Below, piece after piece: positions 1-5,865 of a DNA stretch of 9,724 nucleotides. The notes under the pieces were generated by a model, which saw only the letters and a list, made by a program, of their open reading frames with translations, had not been told where the DNA came from and did no database searches. Every line of letters begins with the position of its first letter. Position 1 is the stretch's first letter. A program made the translations under genes and the position numbers. This DNA comes from CF-13 sp036782775 (GTDB lineage Bacteria > Chloroflexota > Dormibacteria > CF-121): contig DAIPYJ010000100.1 in assembly GCA_036782775.1 (NCBI GenBank), positions 1 through 9,724 on the forward strand, given 5' to 3'.

Positions 1-202
1 AGCTGAAACCATGACTTGACTTCAGTCTGCCCTTCATGGATGACAGCTGTCTGTCCGAGTTTTCAACAGATAGCGGCCCTCGGGCCGCCGGCCTTTCGGC
101 CGTACAGCGCCGGCGCCGAATGCCGGTCTGTGCCGCGCACACGAGCGCACATTCTTAAGCGCGAGGGCGCGATGGACCGGCTGGACGGCGCACCGGCGCG
201 GG
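1..202. other. Non-coding region downstream of ftsK
   Basis: I find no convincing gene in this stretch. Open frames cross it, but they have no recognisable protein, no good ribosome binding site and no family signal. It holds several short inverted repeats: a perfect 10-nt palindrome GACAGCTGTC at 42-51, two tandem GC hairpins at 74-102, and a GC-palindromic GCGCCGGCGC stretch near 107-116. It lies after the ftsK stop codon, so it is most simply the ftsK 3' untranslated and intergenic region. The gene to the left is outside the window. Confidence 0.6.
74..102 (-). terminator. Tandem GC hairpins after ftsK, possible terminator
   Basis: Read on the ftsK strand, two adjacent hairpins share the same 5-bp stem, CGGCC paired with GGCCG. 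The first, at 102-89, closes on a GAAA tetraloop. The second, at 87-74, closes on CGAG. They begin about 100 nt beyond the ftsK stop. No uridine run follows (the next bases are CTATCTGTTG), so a classical intrinsic terminator is not shown. A U-less terminator or an mRNA 3'-end stabiliser is possible. Confidence 0.35.
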
Positions 203-2521
203 TTAGTTGGCGTCGTCGAGGTCCTTGACCAGCTCATCGACCTCGAGCAGATTCATCAGGACTTCCCGCGATTTGCTTCCCTCGTAGGGACCGATCACCC
301 GCTGCTCGGCCAGCTGGTCGACGATGCGGGCCGCCCGGGTATAGCCGACATTGAGTTTGCGCTGGAGCAGCGAGACGGAGGCCCGGCCTTCGGTGGCAAC
401 CACATGGGCGCCCTTCGCGAACAGGGGATCACGCTTCATGCCCTCTTTTGCCCAGGAGACGGTCGCCTCGACGTTGAAGATCTCCTCCTGGTACTGGGGC
501 TTGCCCTGCCCCTTCCAGAAATCGATGATCGCCTTCATTTCGCGGTCAGAGACATATACGCCCTGCAGGCGCGTGGCCTTGCCGGCTTCGACCGGCAGGT
601 AGAGCATGTCACCGCGGCCCAGCAGCTTTTCGGCGCCGGTCTCGTCTAGGATGACGCGGGAGTCGATACTCGAGCTGACCGCAAAGGCGATCCGGGACGG
701 AATGTTCGCCTTGATGAGGCCGGTGATGATGTCGGCCGACGGCCGTTGGGTCGCGACCATCAGGTGGATGCCGACGGCCCGCGCCAGCTGGGCGATACGG
801 CAGATCAGCTCCTCGATTTCGCCGGCCGCGACCATCATCAGGTCCGCGAGCTCGTCGATGACGATCACGATGTAGGACAGCGGGTTCAGGCCCATTTCCG
901 GCGCCCGGCCGTTGAAGTCGGCGATGTTACGGACGGTGTGGGAGGCAAAGAGCTTGTAGCGGTTTTCCATTTCGGCGACCGCCCAGCGCAGGGCGGAGAC
1001 GGCGTGATCCGACTCGGTGACCACCGGCACCAGTAAGTGCGGCATGTCCTGATAGAGCGAAAACTCGACGCGCTTGGGGTCGATCAGGACGAACTTCAGC
1101 TCCTCCGGCGTGGCCTGGAAGAGCATGCCGGCGATCAAGGCGTTGATACACACGCTCTTGCCCGAGCCGGTCGCGCCGGCGATCAGCAAGTGGGGCATGC
1201 GGGTGAGGTCGCCGACCACCGTGTTCCCCGAAACATCGGTGCCGATCGCCAACGAGAGCAAGGTCTGATCGTTCTGGAAGGTTGGAGTCTGGATGATCTC
1301 GCGCAAGGTGACCAGACTCGTCGCCTTGTTCGGGACTTCGATCCCGAGCGCCGGCTTGCCAGGGATCGGCGCCTGGATTCGAATCGCGGCGGAGAGCGCG
1401 AGCGCGAGGTCGTTCTGGAGCGCGGTAATTTTGCGAACGGGGACGCCGACGCCCGGCTGCAACTCGTACTGCGTCACCGACGGCCCCGAGTTGACGCCGA
1501 TCACGGTCGCCTGCACATCGAAGCTCGCCAGCGTCTGCTCGATCAGGCGGATGTTCGCCTTGATCTCGTCGTGCAGCCGCTCCTTTCGCACCGTGACCGT
1601 GTCCAGCAGCGTCAGGTCCGGCTTTACCCAGACACGCTGGACCTCGTCCTCGACAGGAGCGGCAATCGGCGACTCAGCATCCGCCAACACCGTCAGGACG
1701 GGCGCGGCTGCTTCTCGTTCGCGACGGCGTCGCGGCGTAACTGGCTCCTCCTCCCCGTCCTCGTCGTCCGGCTTAAGCCCCATGATCGCCGCCGCAGCGG
1801 CCGCGGGCGCCATGGCTTCTTCGGCCGCGGGCGGTGAGGCGGCAACGCCGTTGATCGGTACCAGCACCGGCTCGTCGGGCTGCGGGCGGTCGACGCGATT
1901 CTGCGCCGACACGGGCTCGGCGAGCGCCGGCTTTTTGCCCTTGCTGACCTGCTTCACAATCGGTTTCGACCGATTGTCTTCGTAATGCGCCTGCAGTGCC
2001 TCGACGAGAGCACGAACTGAGAGATCGAAAGCGAGCACCAGCGCGCCAAGGAAGATGGCAAGGAGAATAAGGATGCTCCCCGCCGTTCCGGCGACGCTGC
2101 GGAGGGCCTCCGCCTCCACCCGTCCGACCGACCCGCCGCTACCGCCCGCAGAGAGGTGGAGCAGTCCCAGAGCGCTGACCGCCAGCAGCGCGATGCCCAG
2201 CCCGCGGCCCCAGGTCATGTGCTCGATCCATGGGGTCAGCAGCTCGAAACCGGCAGCGACCGCGGCGAGGATGACGAAGACGACCCCCCAGCCGAACAAT
2301 CCCAGCAATCCGCCACGCAGGACATGCATGGCGGAGCCGCTGGTTTGGAGAATCACCGCCAGCACCAGCAGACCGGCGAGGAGCAGAAAGCCGATCCCCG
2401 CCAGCTCGCGTTGCTGGCCGGCGGATACTTCGAGGTTGGGCAGCCGCGGCGCCTTGATCCGAAAGCGCTGCTTGGAACTGGCGCGCCTGGGGCGGGCGAT
2501 TCGCTTCCGCCGGGTTTTCAT
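203..2521 (-). CDS. ftsK: FtsK/SpoIIIE-family DNA translocase
   Basis: This is a membrane-anchored, ATP-driven DNA pump that clears chromosome termini from the division septum and supports dimer resolution. The 772 residues match SpoIIIE (about 790) rather than the much longer E. coli FtsK. A basic N-terminus (residues 2-25) precedes four hydrophobic segments at roughly 39-59, 70-92, 107-124 and 146-167. A charged, Ala/Pro-rich linker follows to about 290, then the RecA-like motor. Walker A is GATGSGKS at 449-456, Walker B is IVIVIDELAD at 551-560, and MVATQRPS at 588-595 is typical of the family. The C-terminus (about 698-756, including SLLQRKLNVGYTRAARIVDQ) is the winged-helix gamma domain that reads orientation sequences on DNA. 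The ATG at 2521 is the natural start, although no clear Shine-Dalgarno precedes it. It is divergent from the acidic-protein gene at 2607. The product is certain; the specific role is inferred from the family. Confidence 0.97.
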   Translation of the reverse strand: MKTRRKRIARPRRASSKQRFRIKAPRLPNLEVSAGQQRELAGIGFLLLAGLLVLAVILQTSGSAMHVLRGGLLGLFGWGVVFVILAAVAAGFELLTPWIEHMTWGRGLGIALLAVSALGLLHLSAGGSGGSVGRVEAEALRSVAGTAGSILILLAIFLGALVLAFDLSVRALVEALQAHYEDNRSKPIVKQVSKGKKPALAEPVSAQNRVDRPQPDEPVLVPINGVAASPPAAEEAMAPAAAAAAIMGLKPDDEDGEEEPVTPRRRREREAAAPVLTVLADAESPIAAPVEDEVQRVWVKPDLTLLDTVTVRKERLHDEIKANIRLIEQTLASFDVQATVIGVNSGPSVTQYELQPGVGVPVRKITALQNDLALALSAAIRIQAPIPGKPALGIEVPNKATSLVTLREIIQTPTFQNDQTLLSLAIGTDVSGNTVVGDLTRMPHLLIAGATGSGKSVCINALIAGMLFQATPEELKFVLIDPKRVEFSLYQDMPHLLVPVVTESDHAVSALRWAVAEMENRYKLFASHTVRNIADFNGRAPEMGLNPLSYIVIVIDELADLMMVAAGEIEELICRIAQLARAVGIHLMVATQRPSADIITGLIKANIPSRIAFAVSSSIDSRVILDETGAEKLLGRGDMLYLPVEAGKATRLQGVYVSDREMKAIIDFWKGQGKPQYQEEIFNVEATVSWAKEGMKRDPLFAKGAHVVATEGRASVSLLQRKLNVGYTRAARIVDQLAEQRVIGPYEGSKSREVLMNLLEVDELVKDLDDAN

Positions 2522-2550
2522 TGCCGTGGTGCTACGACGCTGGCTGGGAC

Positions 2551-2564
2551 GAATGGCGCCATTC
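2551..2564. promoter_or_regulatory. 14-nt perfect palindrome between divergent genes, possible operator
   Basis: GAATGGCGCCATTC is a perfect palindrome in the 85-nt gap between the divergent ftsK and acidic-protein genes. It lies 30 nt before the ftsK ATG and 42 nt before the other ATG, a position suited to a dimeric repressor or activator acting on either gene. On the ftsK strand it overlaps a -10-like TAGAAT. No regulator is known for this motif to me, and operator function is inference. Confidence 0.35.
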
Positions 2565-2594
2565 TAAACGTCCCGGCATTGATTAGCGCAGGGG

Positions 2595-2600
2595 TATAAC
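2595..2600 (+). promoter_or_regulatory. Candidate -10 element, possible leaderless start
   Basis: TATAAC lies 6 nt before the ATG at 2607 in otherwise GC-rich DNA. This spacing would put the transcription start at or next to the start codon, as in leaderless transcripts common in several high-GC lineages. I see no convincing -35 at 16-18 nt. Only AGGA abuts the ATG, too close for a standard Shine-Dalgarno. The call rests on position and composition alone. Confidence 0.35.
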
Positions 2601-2606
2601 TAGGAA

Positions 2607-3110
2607 ATGACTAAGCGAGATCAAGAGGATCCGAACGACATTCTCGATACGACCGGCATCCCGGATCTAGACGCCGCTCCTGGTCCTTCGTCTCGTCGAG
2701 CTGGAGGCGAGCTGCGCGAAAACGAGGACCTGGATTCCGAAGGCCAGCCCGACCTGATCGGGGCCTTGCCGCAAAAGGAGATCACCGGCGACGCGCAGGA
2801 AGGGGAAATTCCGCCGCGCGAGTACAAGCAGGCGCCCGACGATTACTACCACCAGGACACGCTCGATGAGCGTCTGGCAGAGGAGCGGCCCGACACGGTC
2901 CGCGCGGATCAGCAGGACGTTCGGCTGATCGACGACGAGGCCGAAACCGGCGGCGACTTCGATTCCGAAGTTGGCGACGAAGGCGGCTATCCGAGCGCAG
3001 AAGAGGCCGCGATGCGGATTACGAAGGAGGTCCCGGGCGGTGTTGATCGCAAGATCGACAGCTACACGGGCGATCCCATCGAAGACCTCGAGTATCGAGA
3101 GGAGCGCTAA
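2607..3110 (+). CDS. Highly acidic, probably disordered DUF5709-like protein
   Basis: The 167-residue product has about 49 Asp/Glu against 18 Lys/Arg, giving a net charge near -31. It has no Cys or Trp, no signal peptide and no membrane segment, so it should be a soluble and largely unstructured cytoplasmic protein. The segment DDYYHQDTLDERLAEERPD (78-96), followed by RLIDD (106-110) and SAEEAAMRI (130-138), resembles the layout of DUF5709 proteins, a family of unknown function known mostly from Actinomycetota. That assignment is from memory of the family pattern and is moderate. It is the only plus-strand gene supported here. It is divergent from ftsK and convergent with the small membrane-protein gene, and appears to have its own promoter. 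No function can be given. Related small acidic proteins are sometimes stress-associated, but nothing in this sequence shows that. Confidence 0.75.
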   Translation: MTKRDQEDPNDILDTTGIPDLDAAPGPSSRRAGGELRENEDLDSEGQPDLIGALPQKEITGDAQEGEIPPREYKQAPDDYYHQDTLDERLAEERPDTVRADQQDVRLIDDEAETGGDFDSEVGDEGGYPSAEEAAMRITKEVPGGVDRKIDSYTGDPIEDLEYREER

Positions 3111-3134
3111 CCCGCCGACTAACGCCGCAGACGA

Positions 3135-3164
3135 CGAGCAGCGGCTGGCAAACGCCGCTGCTCG
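3135..3164. terminator. 11-bp perfect hairpin between convergent genes, likely bidirectional terminator
   Basis: CGAGCAGCGGC (3135-3145) and GCCGCTGCTCG (3154-3164) form a perfect 11-bp stem around the 8-nt loop TGGCAAAC. It sits in the 71-nt gap between the convergent genes ending at 3110 (+) and 3182 (-), where a shared terminator is expected. Neither side has a real uridine run, so termination would be of the U-poor type reported in high-GC bacteria, or would act with a factor. Confidence 0.6.
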
Positions 3165-3181
3165 AGTCGACTAATCGTGGT

Positions 3182-3403
3182 TTAAGAATGCGATGGCGAC
3201 GCCATCGTAGATGGCAACGCTGGTGCTGACGCGTGCACCGAGGCGCCGGCCCCGGCCCCGCTGCTCGCTGGGCTAACCGTCGTGGTGAAGAGGTGGAACG
3301 GGTGCCCGAAGAACAGCACGATCAGCAGTAAGACGATCAGTGCGATCACAAAGATCGCGACGACTCCCGCGCTCGACCCGCCGTCGTGTTCGACGTATGC
3401 CAT
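3182..3403 (-). CDS. Small single-pass membrane protein, unknown function
   Basis: The 73-residue product has a short acidic N-terminus, one strongly hydrophobic helix at about 13-33 (ending LLLIVLFFG), then HPFHLF and a Ser/Ala/Gly/Pro-rich low-complexity tail of about 35 residues. It has no cleavage site that I would trust. The helix followed by a long exported or cytoplasmic tail suggests a membrane-anchored peptide. The start is well supported: AAGGAGG stands 8 nt before the ATG at 3403, one of the best ribosome binding sites in the window. It follows rnj by 116 nt on the same strand and may have its own promoter in that gap. The small conserved-looking core resembles short hydrophobic proteins of unknown function found beside housekeeping genes in Terrabacteria. 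I do not recognise a family. Confidence 0.7.
   Translation of the reverse strand: MAYVEHDGGSSAGVVAIFVIALIVLLLIVLFFGHPFHLFTTTVSPASSGAGAGASVHASAPALPSTMASPSHS
3191..3207. repeat. 8-bp inverted repeat inside the 3' end of the small membrane gene
   Basis: CGATGGCG (3191-3198) and CGCCATCG (3200-3207) are perfect complements separated by one base. The repeat covers the last codons of the 73-residue gene, ending 6 nt before its stop codon. As RNA, the innermost pairs must open to make a loop, leaving about 6-7 bp. With the 3135-3164 stem it gives the minus-strand transcript two successive 3'-end structures. It may be part of a terminator or simply coding sequence. Confidence 0.45.
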
Positions 3404-3519
3404 TGAGTTGGCCTCCTTTCCGACCTGATAGCAACGTGCTCCCGTGTGTGGAGCGTACCGTACCCACTTATTATTACGGCAGCAGGTTACAGGCTGTCGC
3501 CCCCCTTAACGGATAAGCG
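3404..3519 (-). other. rnj to small-gene intergenic region with candidate promoter
   Basis: This gap holds the only markedly A/T-rich run nearby. On the minus strand, AATAAT (3475-3470) lies 19 nt after GCGACA (3500-3495), a weak -35/-10 pair; TAATAA at 3476-3471 gives an 18-nt spacer instead. An imperfect stem, CGACAGC with GCTGCCG (one A.C mismatch, about 3478-3500), overlaps it and could mark the rnj 3' end. No gene or tRNA is seen. A promoter for the small membrane gene is plausible but unproven. Confidence 0.35.
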
Positions 3520-5184
3520 TCAGACTTCGACGACGATCGGGATGATCATCGGGCGCCGGCGCATCTGCTCATAAAGGAACTTGCTCAGGGAGTCGCGGAC
3601 CTGGCCCTTGATGACCTGCCATTCCACGCTCCCATTGCCGGCCTTGCCGTTGATCGTGTTCAGCACCTGCTGCCGGGCCGATTCCAGCAACACGTCCGAC
3701 GTCTGCTGGTGAACGAAGCCGCGCGAGATCAGGTCCGGCCCCGACACGACCTTTCCGGTGTCCTTGTCGACGGTGACGATCACGATGAAGATCCCGTCCT
3801 GCGACAGCACGCGCCGGTCGCGAAGCACGACCGATCCCACGTCGCCCACCCCAAGCCCGTCCACGAAGACGTAGCCCGCCGGGACCTTGTTGCCGAAATG
3901 CGGCGTCCCATCCCCCACCTCGACGGTGTTGCCGTCATCGGTCACGATCACCCGGTTCTTCGCGATGCCAACGTCCTGTGCGATCTCGGAATGCAGCGAG
4001 AGATGGCGGAACTCGCCATGGACAGGCATGAAGAATTTGGGCCGCACCAGGTTGAGCATCAGCTTGAGCTCCTCCCGGCTCGCGTGGCCGGAGGCATGCA
4101 CGCGATTCCGGGCCGAGTAAAAGACGCGGGCGCCGTGCTTGTAGCAGTTGTTGATGGTCCGGGAAACGAGCTCTTCGTTGCCGGGGATCGGCGTCGCCGA
4201 GAGGATCACCGTGTCGCCGGACTTCAGCTTGACCTGGGGATGCTCCTGGGCCGCAATCCGGGTGAGCGCCGAGAGCGGTTCGCCCTGGCTGCCGGAGGAG
4301 AGGATGACGAGCTTCTCGTCCGGTTCCTTGTTGATGTCCTGGACCTTGATCATGATGTCGCCCGGCATCTGGATGTAACCCAACTCCTGGGCGATCGTCA
4401 GGTTGTTGACCATCGAGCGGCCGATGACGGCGACCTTGCGGTTGTAGCGCGCGGCGGTCGTCAGCGCCTGCTGGATCCGGTAGATGTTGGAGGCGAAGGT
4501 GGAAACGATGATCCGGCCCGGGCACTGGCCGAAGAGCTCCTGGAAGGCGTCGCCGATGGTGCGTTCCGAGGGCGTGAAGCCATCGCGTTCCGCATTCGTG
4601 CTGTCCGACATCAGCAGCAGCACGCCACGGTCTCCGACGTTGGAGAGCCGCGCCATGTCGGTGGGGCGGCCGTCGACGGGTGTCTGGTCCATTTTGAAGT
4701 CGCCAGAGTGCACGATCATGCCGGCCGGCGTCTCGATGGCGAGCGCGGTCGTGTCAGGGATGCTGTGCGCAACGTGGATGAACTCCGCCTTGAATGGCCC
4801 GAGTTCGACGACGTCACCGGCCTTGATTTCTCGGAGCTCGGCGTGCTCAATCGCGCGGTGCTCACGCAGCTTGTTCTTGATGAAGCCCAGCGTCAGGCGG
4901 CTGCCGTAGATCGGTGCCGGAACCCTGGGCAAGATCCAGGGAAGCGCGCCCACGTGGTCTTCGTGGCCATGCGTCGTCAGGTAGCCCAGCACCTTGTCTT
5001 TTCGTTCCACGAGATAGCTGACGTCCGGAAGCACGAGGTCGACGCCCAGCATCTCCTCCTCGGGGAACATCAGGCCGGCATCGATGACGACGATCTGCTC
5101 GTCGTATTCGAGAACCATCATGTTGCGCCCGATCTCGCCCAGCCCTCCGAGCGGGATCACGCGCAGCCCAGGTCGCTTAGCCAA
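3520..5184 (-). CDS. rnj: Ribonuclease J
   Basis: This is a cytoplasmic metallo-beta-lactamase/beta-CASP nuclease with 5'-3' exonuclease and endonuclease activity in mRNA decay and rRNA maturation. Its 554 residues equal the usual RNase J length (about 555). The N-terminus LRVIPLGGLGEIGRNMMVLE (7-26) is diagnostic. Zinc ligands are visible in HGHEDH (72-77), HVAHS (137-141) and HSGDF (159-163). The beta-CASP region contains SGSQGEP (297-303) and HASGH (363-367), and VHGEFRH (388-394) carries the C-terminal metal histidine. The last 100 residues are the RNase J C-terminal domain. The start is TTG at 5184: an in-frame TGA lies three codons upstream, and no ATG falls before the conserved N-terminal motif. 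The TTGGCTAA overlap with the upstream glycosylase stop implies translational coupling. A GGAGG lies 15 nt upstream, too far to be a standard site. Confidence 0.97.
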   Translation of the reverse strand: MAKRPGLRVIPLGGLGEIGRNMMVLEYDEQIVVIDAGLMFPEEEMLGVDLVLPDVSYLVERKDKVLGYLTTHGHEDHVGALPWILPRVPAPIYGSRLTLGFIKNKLREHRAIEHAELREIKAGDVVELGPFKAEFIHVAHSIPDTTALAIETPAGMIVHSGDFKMDQTPVDGRPTDMARLSNVGDRGVLLLMSDSTNAERDGFTPSERTIGDAFQELFGQCPGRIIVSTFASNIYRIQQALTTAARYNRKVAVIGRSMVNNLTIAQELGYIQMPGDIMIKVQDINKEPDEKLVILSSGSQGEPLSALTRIAAQEHPQVKLKSGDTVILSATPIPGNEELVSRTINNCYKHGARVFYSARNRVHASGHASREELKLMLNLVRPKFFMPVHGEFRHLSLHSEIAQDVGIAKNRVIVTDDGNTVEVGDGTPHFGNKVPAGYVFVDGLGVGDVGSVVLRDRRVLSQDGIFIVIVTVDKDTGKVVSGPDLISRGFVHQQTSDVLLESARQQVLNTINGKAGNGSVEWQVIKGQVRDSLSKFLYEQMRRRPMIIPIVVEV

Positions 5185-5821
5185 AAAGGGTCAGCTGTTC
5201 CTCCGGTTTGGCCACCGGCATGGCGGCAGCCGCGGTTGCCCGACGCCGCTCGTCCATTCGATCGAGATGTGCTTTCACGGCTTTGAAGTCCTGTTCCAGC
5301 GGCGCCATGAGAAAGCTGTTATACAGGGCGGCCGCCGGGTGATAAATCGGGATATAGGTTACGCCGTCCTTGACGGTGACCTTGCCGTGGAGGCGGGAAA
5401 TCGACTCGAACCCCGGCAGCAGCCGCGCCAGCGCGTGCCGCCCGAGCAGCAGGATAACCTCCGGTCGGATGAGCTTCTGCTGCTGATCGAGATAGGGCGA
5501 GCAGGCCTGGACCTCGTTGGGCAGCGGGTCGCGATTGCCAGGCGGCCGGCATTTCAAGATGTTGGTGATGAAGACGTCGGCCCGCGAGAGGCCGATGCCG
5601 TGCAGCAACTGGTCGAGAAGTTTCCCCGCCGCGCCGACGAAGGGCTCGCCCTGCTGGTCCTCGTTTTGGCCCGGCGCCTCGCCGACGATCATGATGCGCG
5701 CCGTCGGCGGACCGACGCCCGGGACCGCTTTGGTGCGCGAGCGACCGAGCGGGCAGAGCCGGCACTGATGCACCGCCGCGCTCAGGCTCTGCAGGTCGAC
5801 GAAGGCCAAACCGGGCGCCAT
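5177..5821 (-). CDS. Type 4 (4Fe-4S) uracil-DNA glycosylase
   Basis: This enzyme removes uracil from DNA, arising from cytosine deamination or dUTP misincorporation, to begin base excision repair. With the ATG at 5821 it has 214 residues, typical of the family. Four cysteines suit the iron-sulphur cluster: C20 and C23 in CRLCPLG, C91 in NILKCRPPGNRDP and C107 in VQACSPYL. The active-site motif GEAPGQNEDQQGEPFVG starts at 47, and the second motif, IYHPAA, is at about 159-164. A further in-frame ATG at 5848 would add nine residues but lies inside the 12-bp hairpin at 5823-5850. I prefer 5821, which places CRLCPLG at the usual distance from the N-terminus. Neither start has a clear Shine-Dalgarno. 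It follows pnp by 44 nt and overlaps rnj by 8 nt, so it is probably cotranscribed with RNA-decay genes. Family assignment is secure; the exact start is not. Confidence 0.93.
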   Translation of the reverse strand: MAPGLAFVDLQSLSAAVHQCRLCPLGRSRTKAVPGVGPPTARIMIVGEAPGQNEDQQGEPFVGAAGKLLDQLLHGIGLSRADVFITNILKCRPPGNRDPLPNEVQACSPYLDQQQKLIRPEVILLLGRHALARLLPGFESISRLHGKVTVKDGVTYIPIYHPAAALYNSFLMAPLEQDFKAVKAHLDRMDERRRATAAAAMPVAKPEEQLTLFG

Positions 5822-5822
5822 T

Positions 5823-5850
5823 GTATGCCGGGATTGGCATCCCGGCATAC
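5823..5850. repeat. Perfect 12-bp stem-loop between pnp and the glycosylase gene
   Basis: GTATGCCGGGAT (5823-5834) and ATCCCGGCATAC (5839-5850) pair perfectly around a 4-nt loop (TGGC on plus, GCCA on minus). The stem begins 16 nt after the pnp stop and ends just before the preferred glycosylase ATG at 5821. It has no following T-run on the minus strand, so readthrough is likely. It could act as a 3' stabiliser of pnp mRNA, a processing site, an attenuator, or a translation control that occludes the alternative ATG at 5848. Confidence 0.7.
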
Positions 5851-5865
5851 TGGTTTTCCACAGGG

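Noticed and set aside
42..51. GACAGCTGTC palindrome as an operator
   Set aside because: A 10-nt palindrome is expected several times in a window this size, and the downstream gene is not visible.
16..228. Short open frames on both strands at the left edge (16-228 + and 34-237 -)
   Set aside because: They have no ribosome binding site and low-information composition, both overlap the end of ftsK, and they cover GC hairpins better read as non-coding DNA.
1037..1837. Long plus-strand open frame inside ftsK (266 codons)
   Set aside because: It is an antisense shadow of a high-GC gene: Arg/Asp/Leu-rich, with no family pattern, and it lies wholly within the unmistakable ftsK.
2571..2579. TCCCGGCAT shared with the arm of the 5823-5850 hairpin
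   Set aside because: A single shared 9-mer in GC-rich DNA is close to chance, and no paired arm exists here.
3709..5286. 525-codon plus-strand open frame opposite rnj
   Set aside because: Its His/Asp/Arg/Val-rich composition is the usual antisense product of high-GC codon bias, and rnj on the minus strand is fully conserved.
5854..5862. TTTTCCACA, a DnaA-box-like nonamer in the pnp-glycosylase gap
   Set aside because: It is a single copy without clustered boxes, an AT-rich region or a dnaA/dnaN neighbour, so an origin is not supported.
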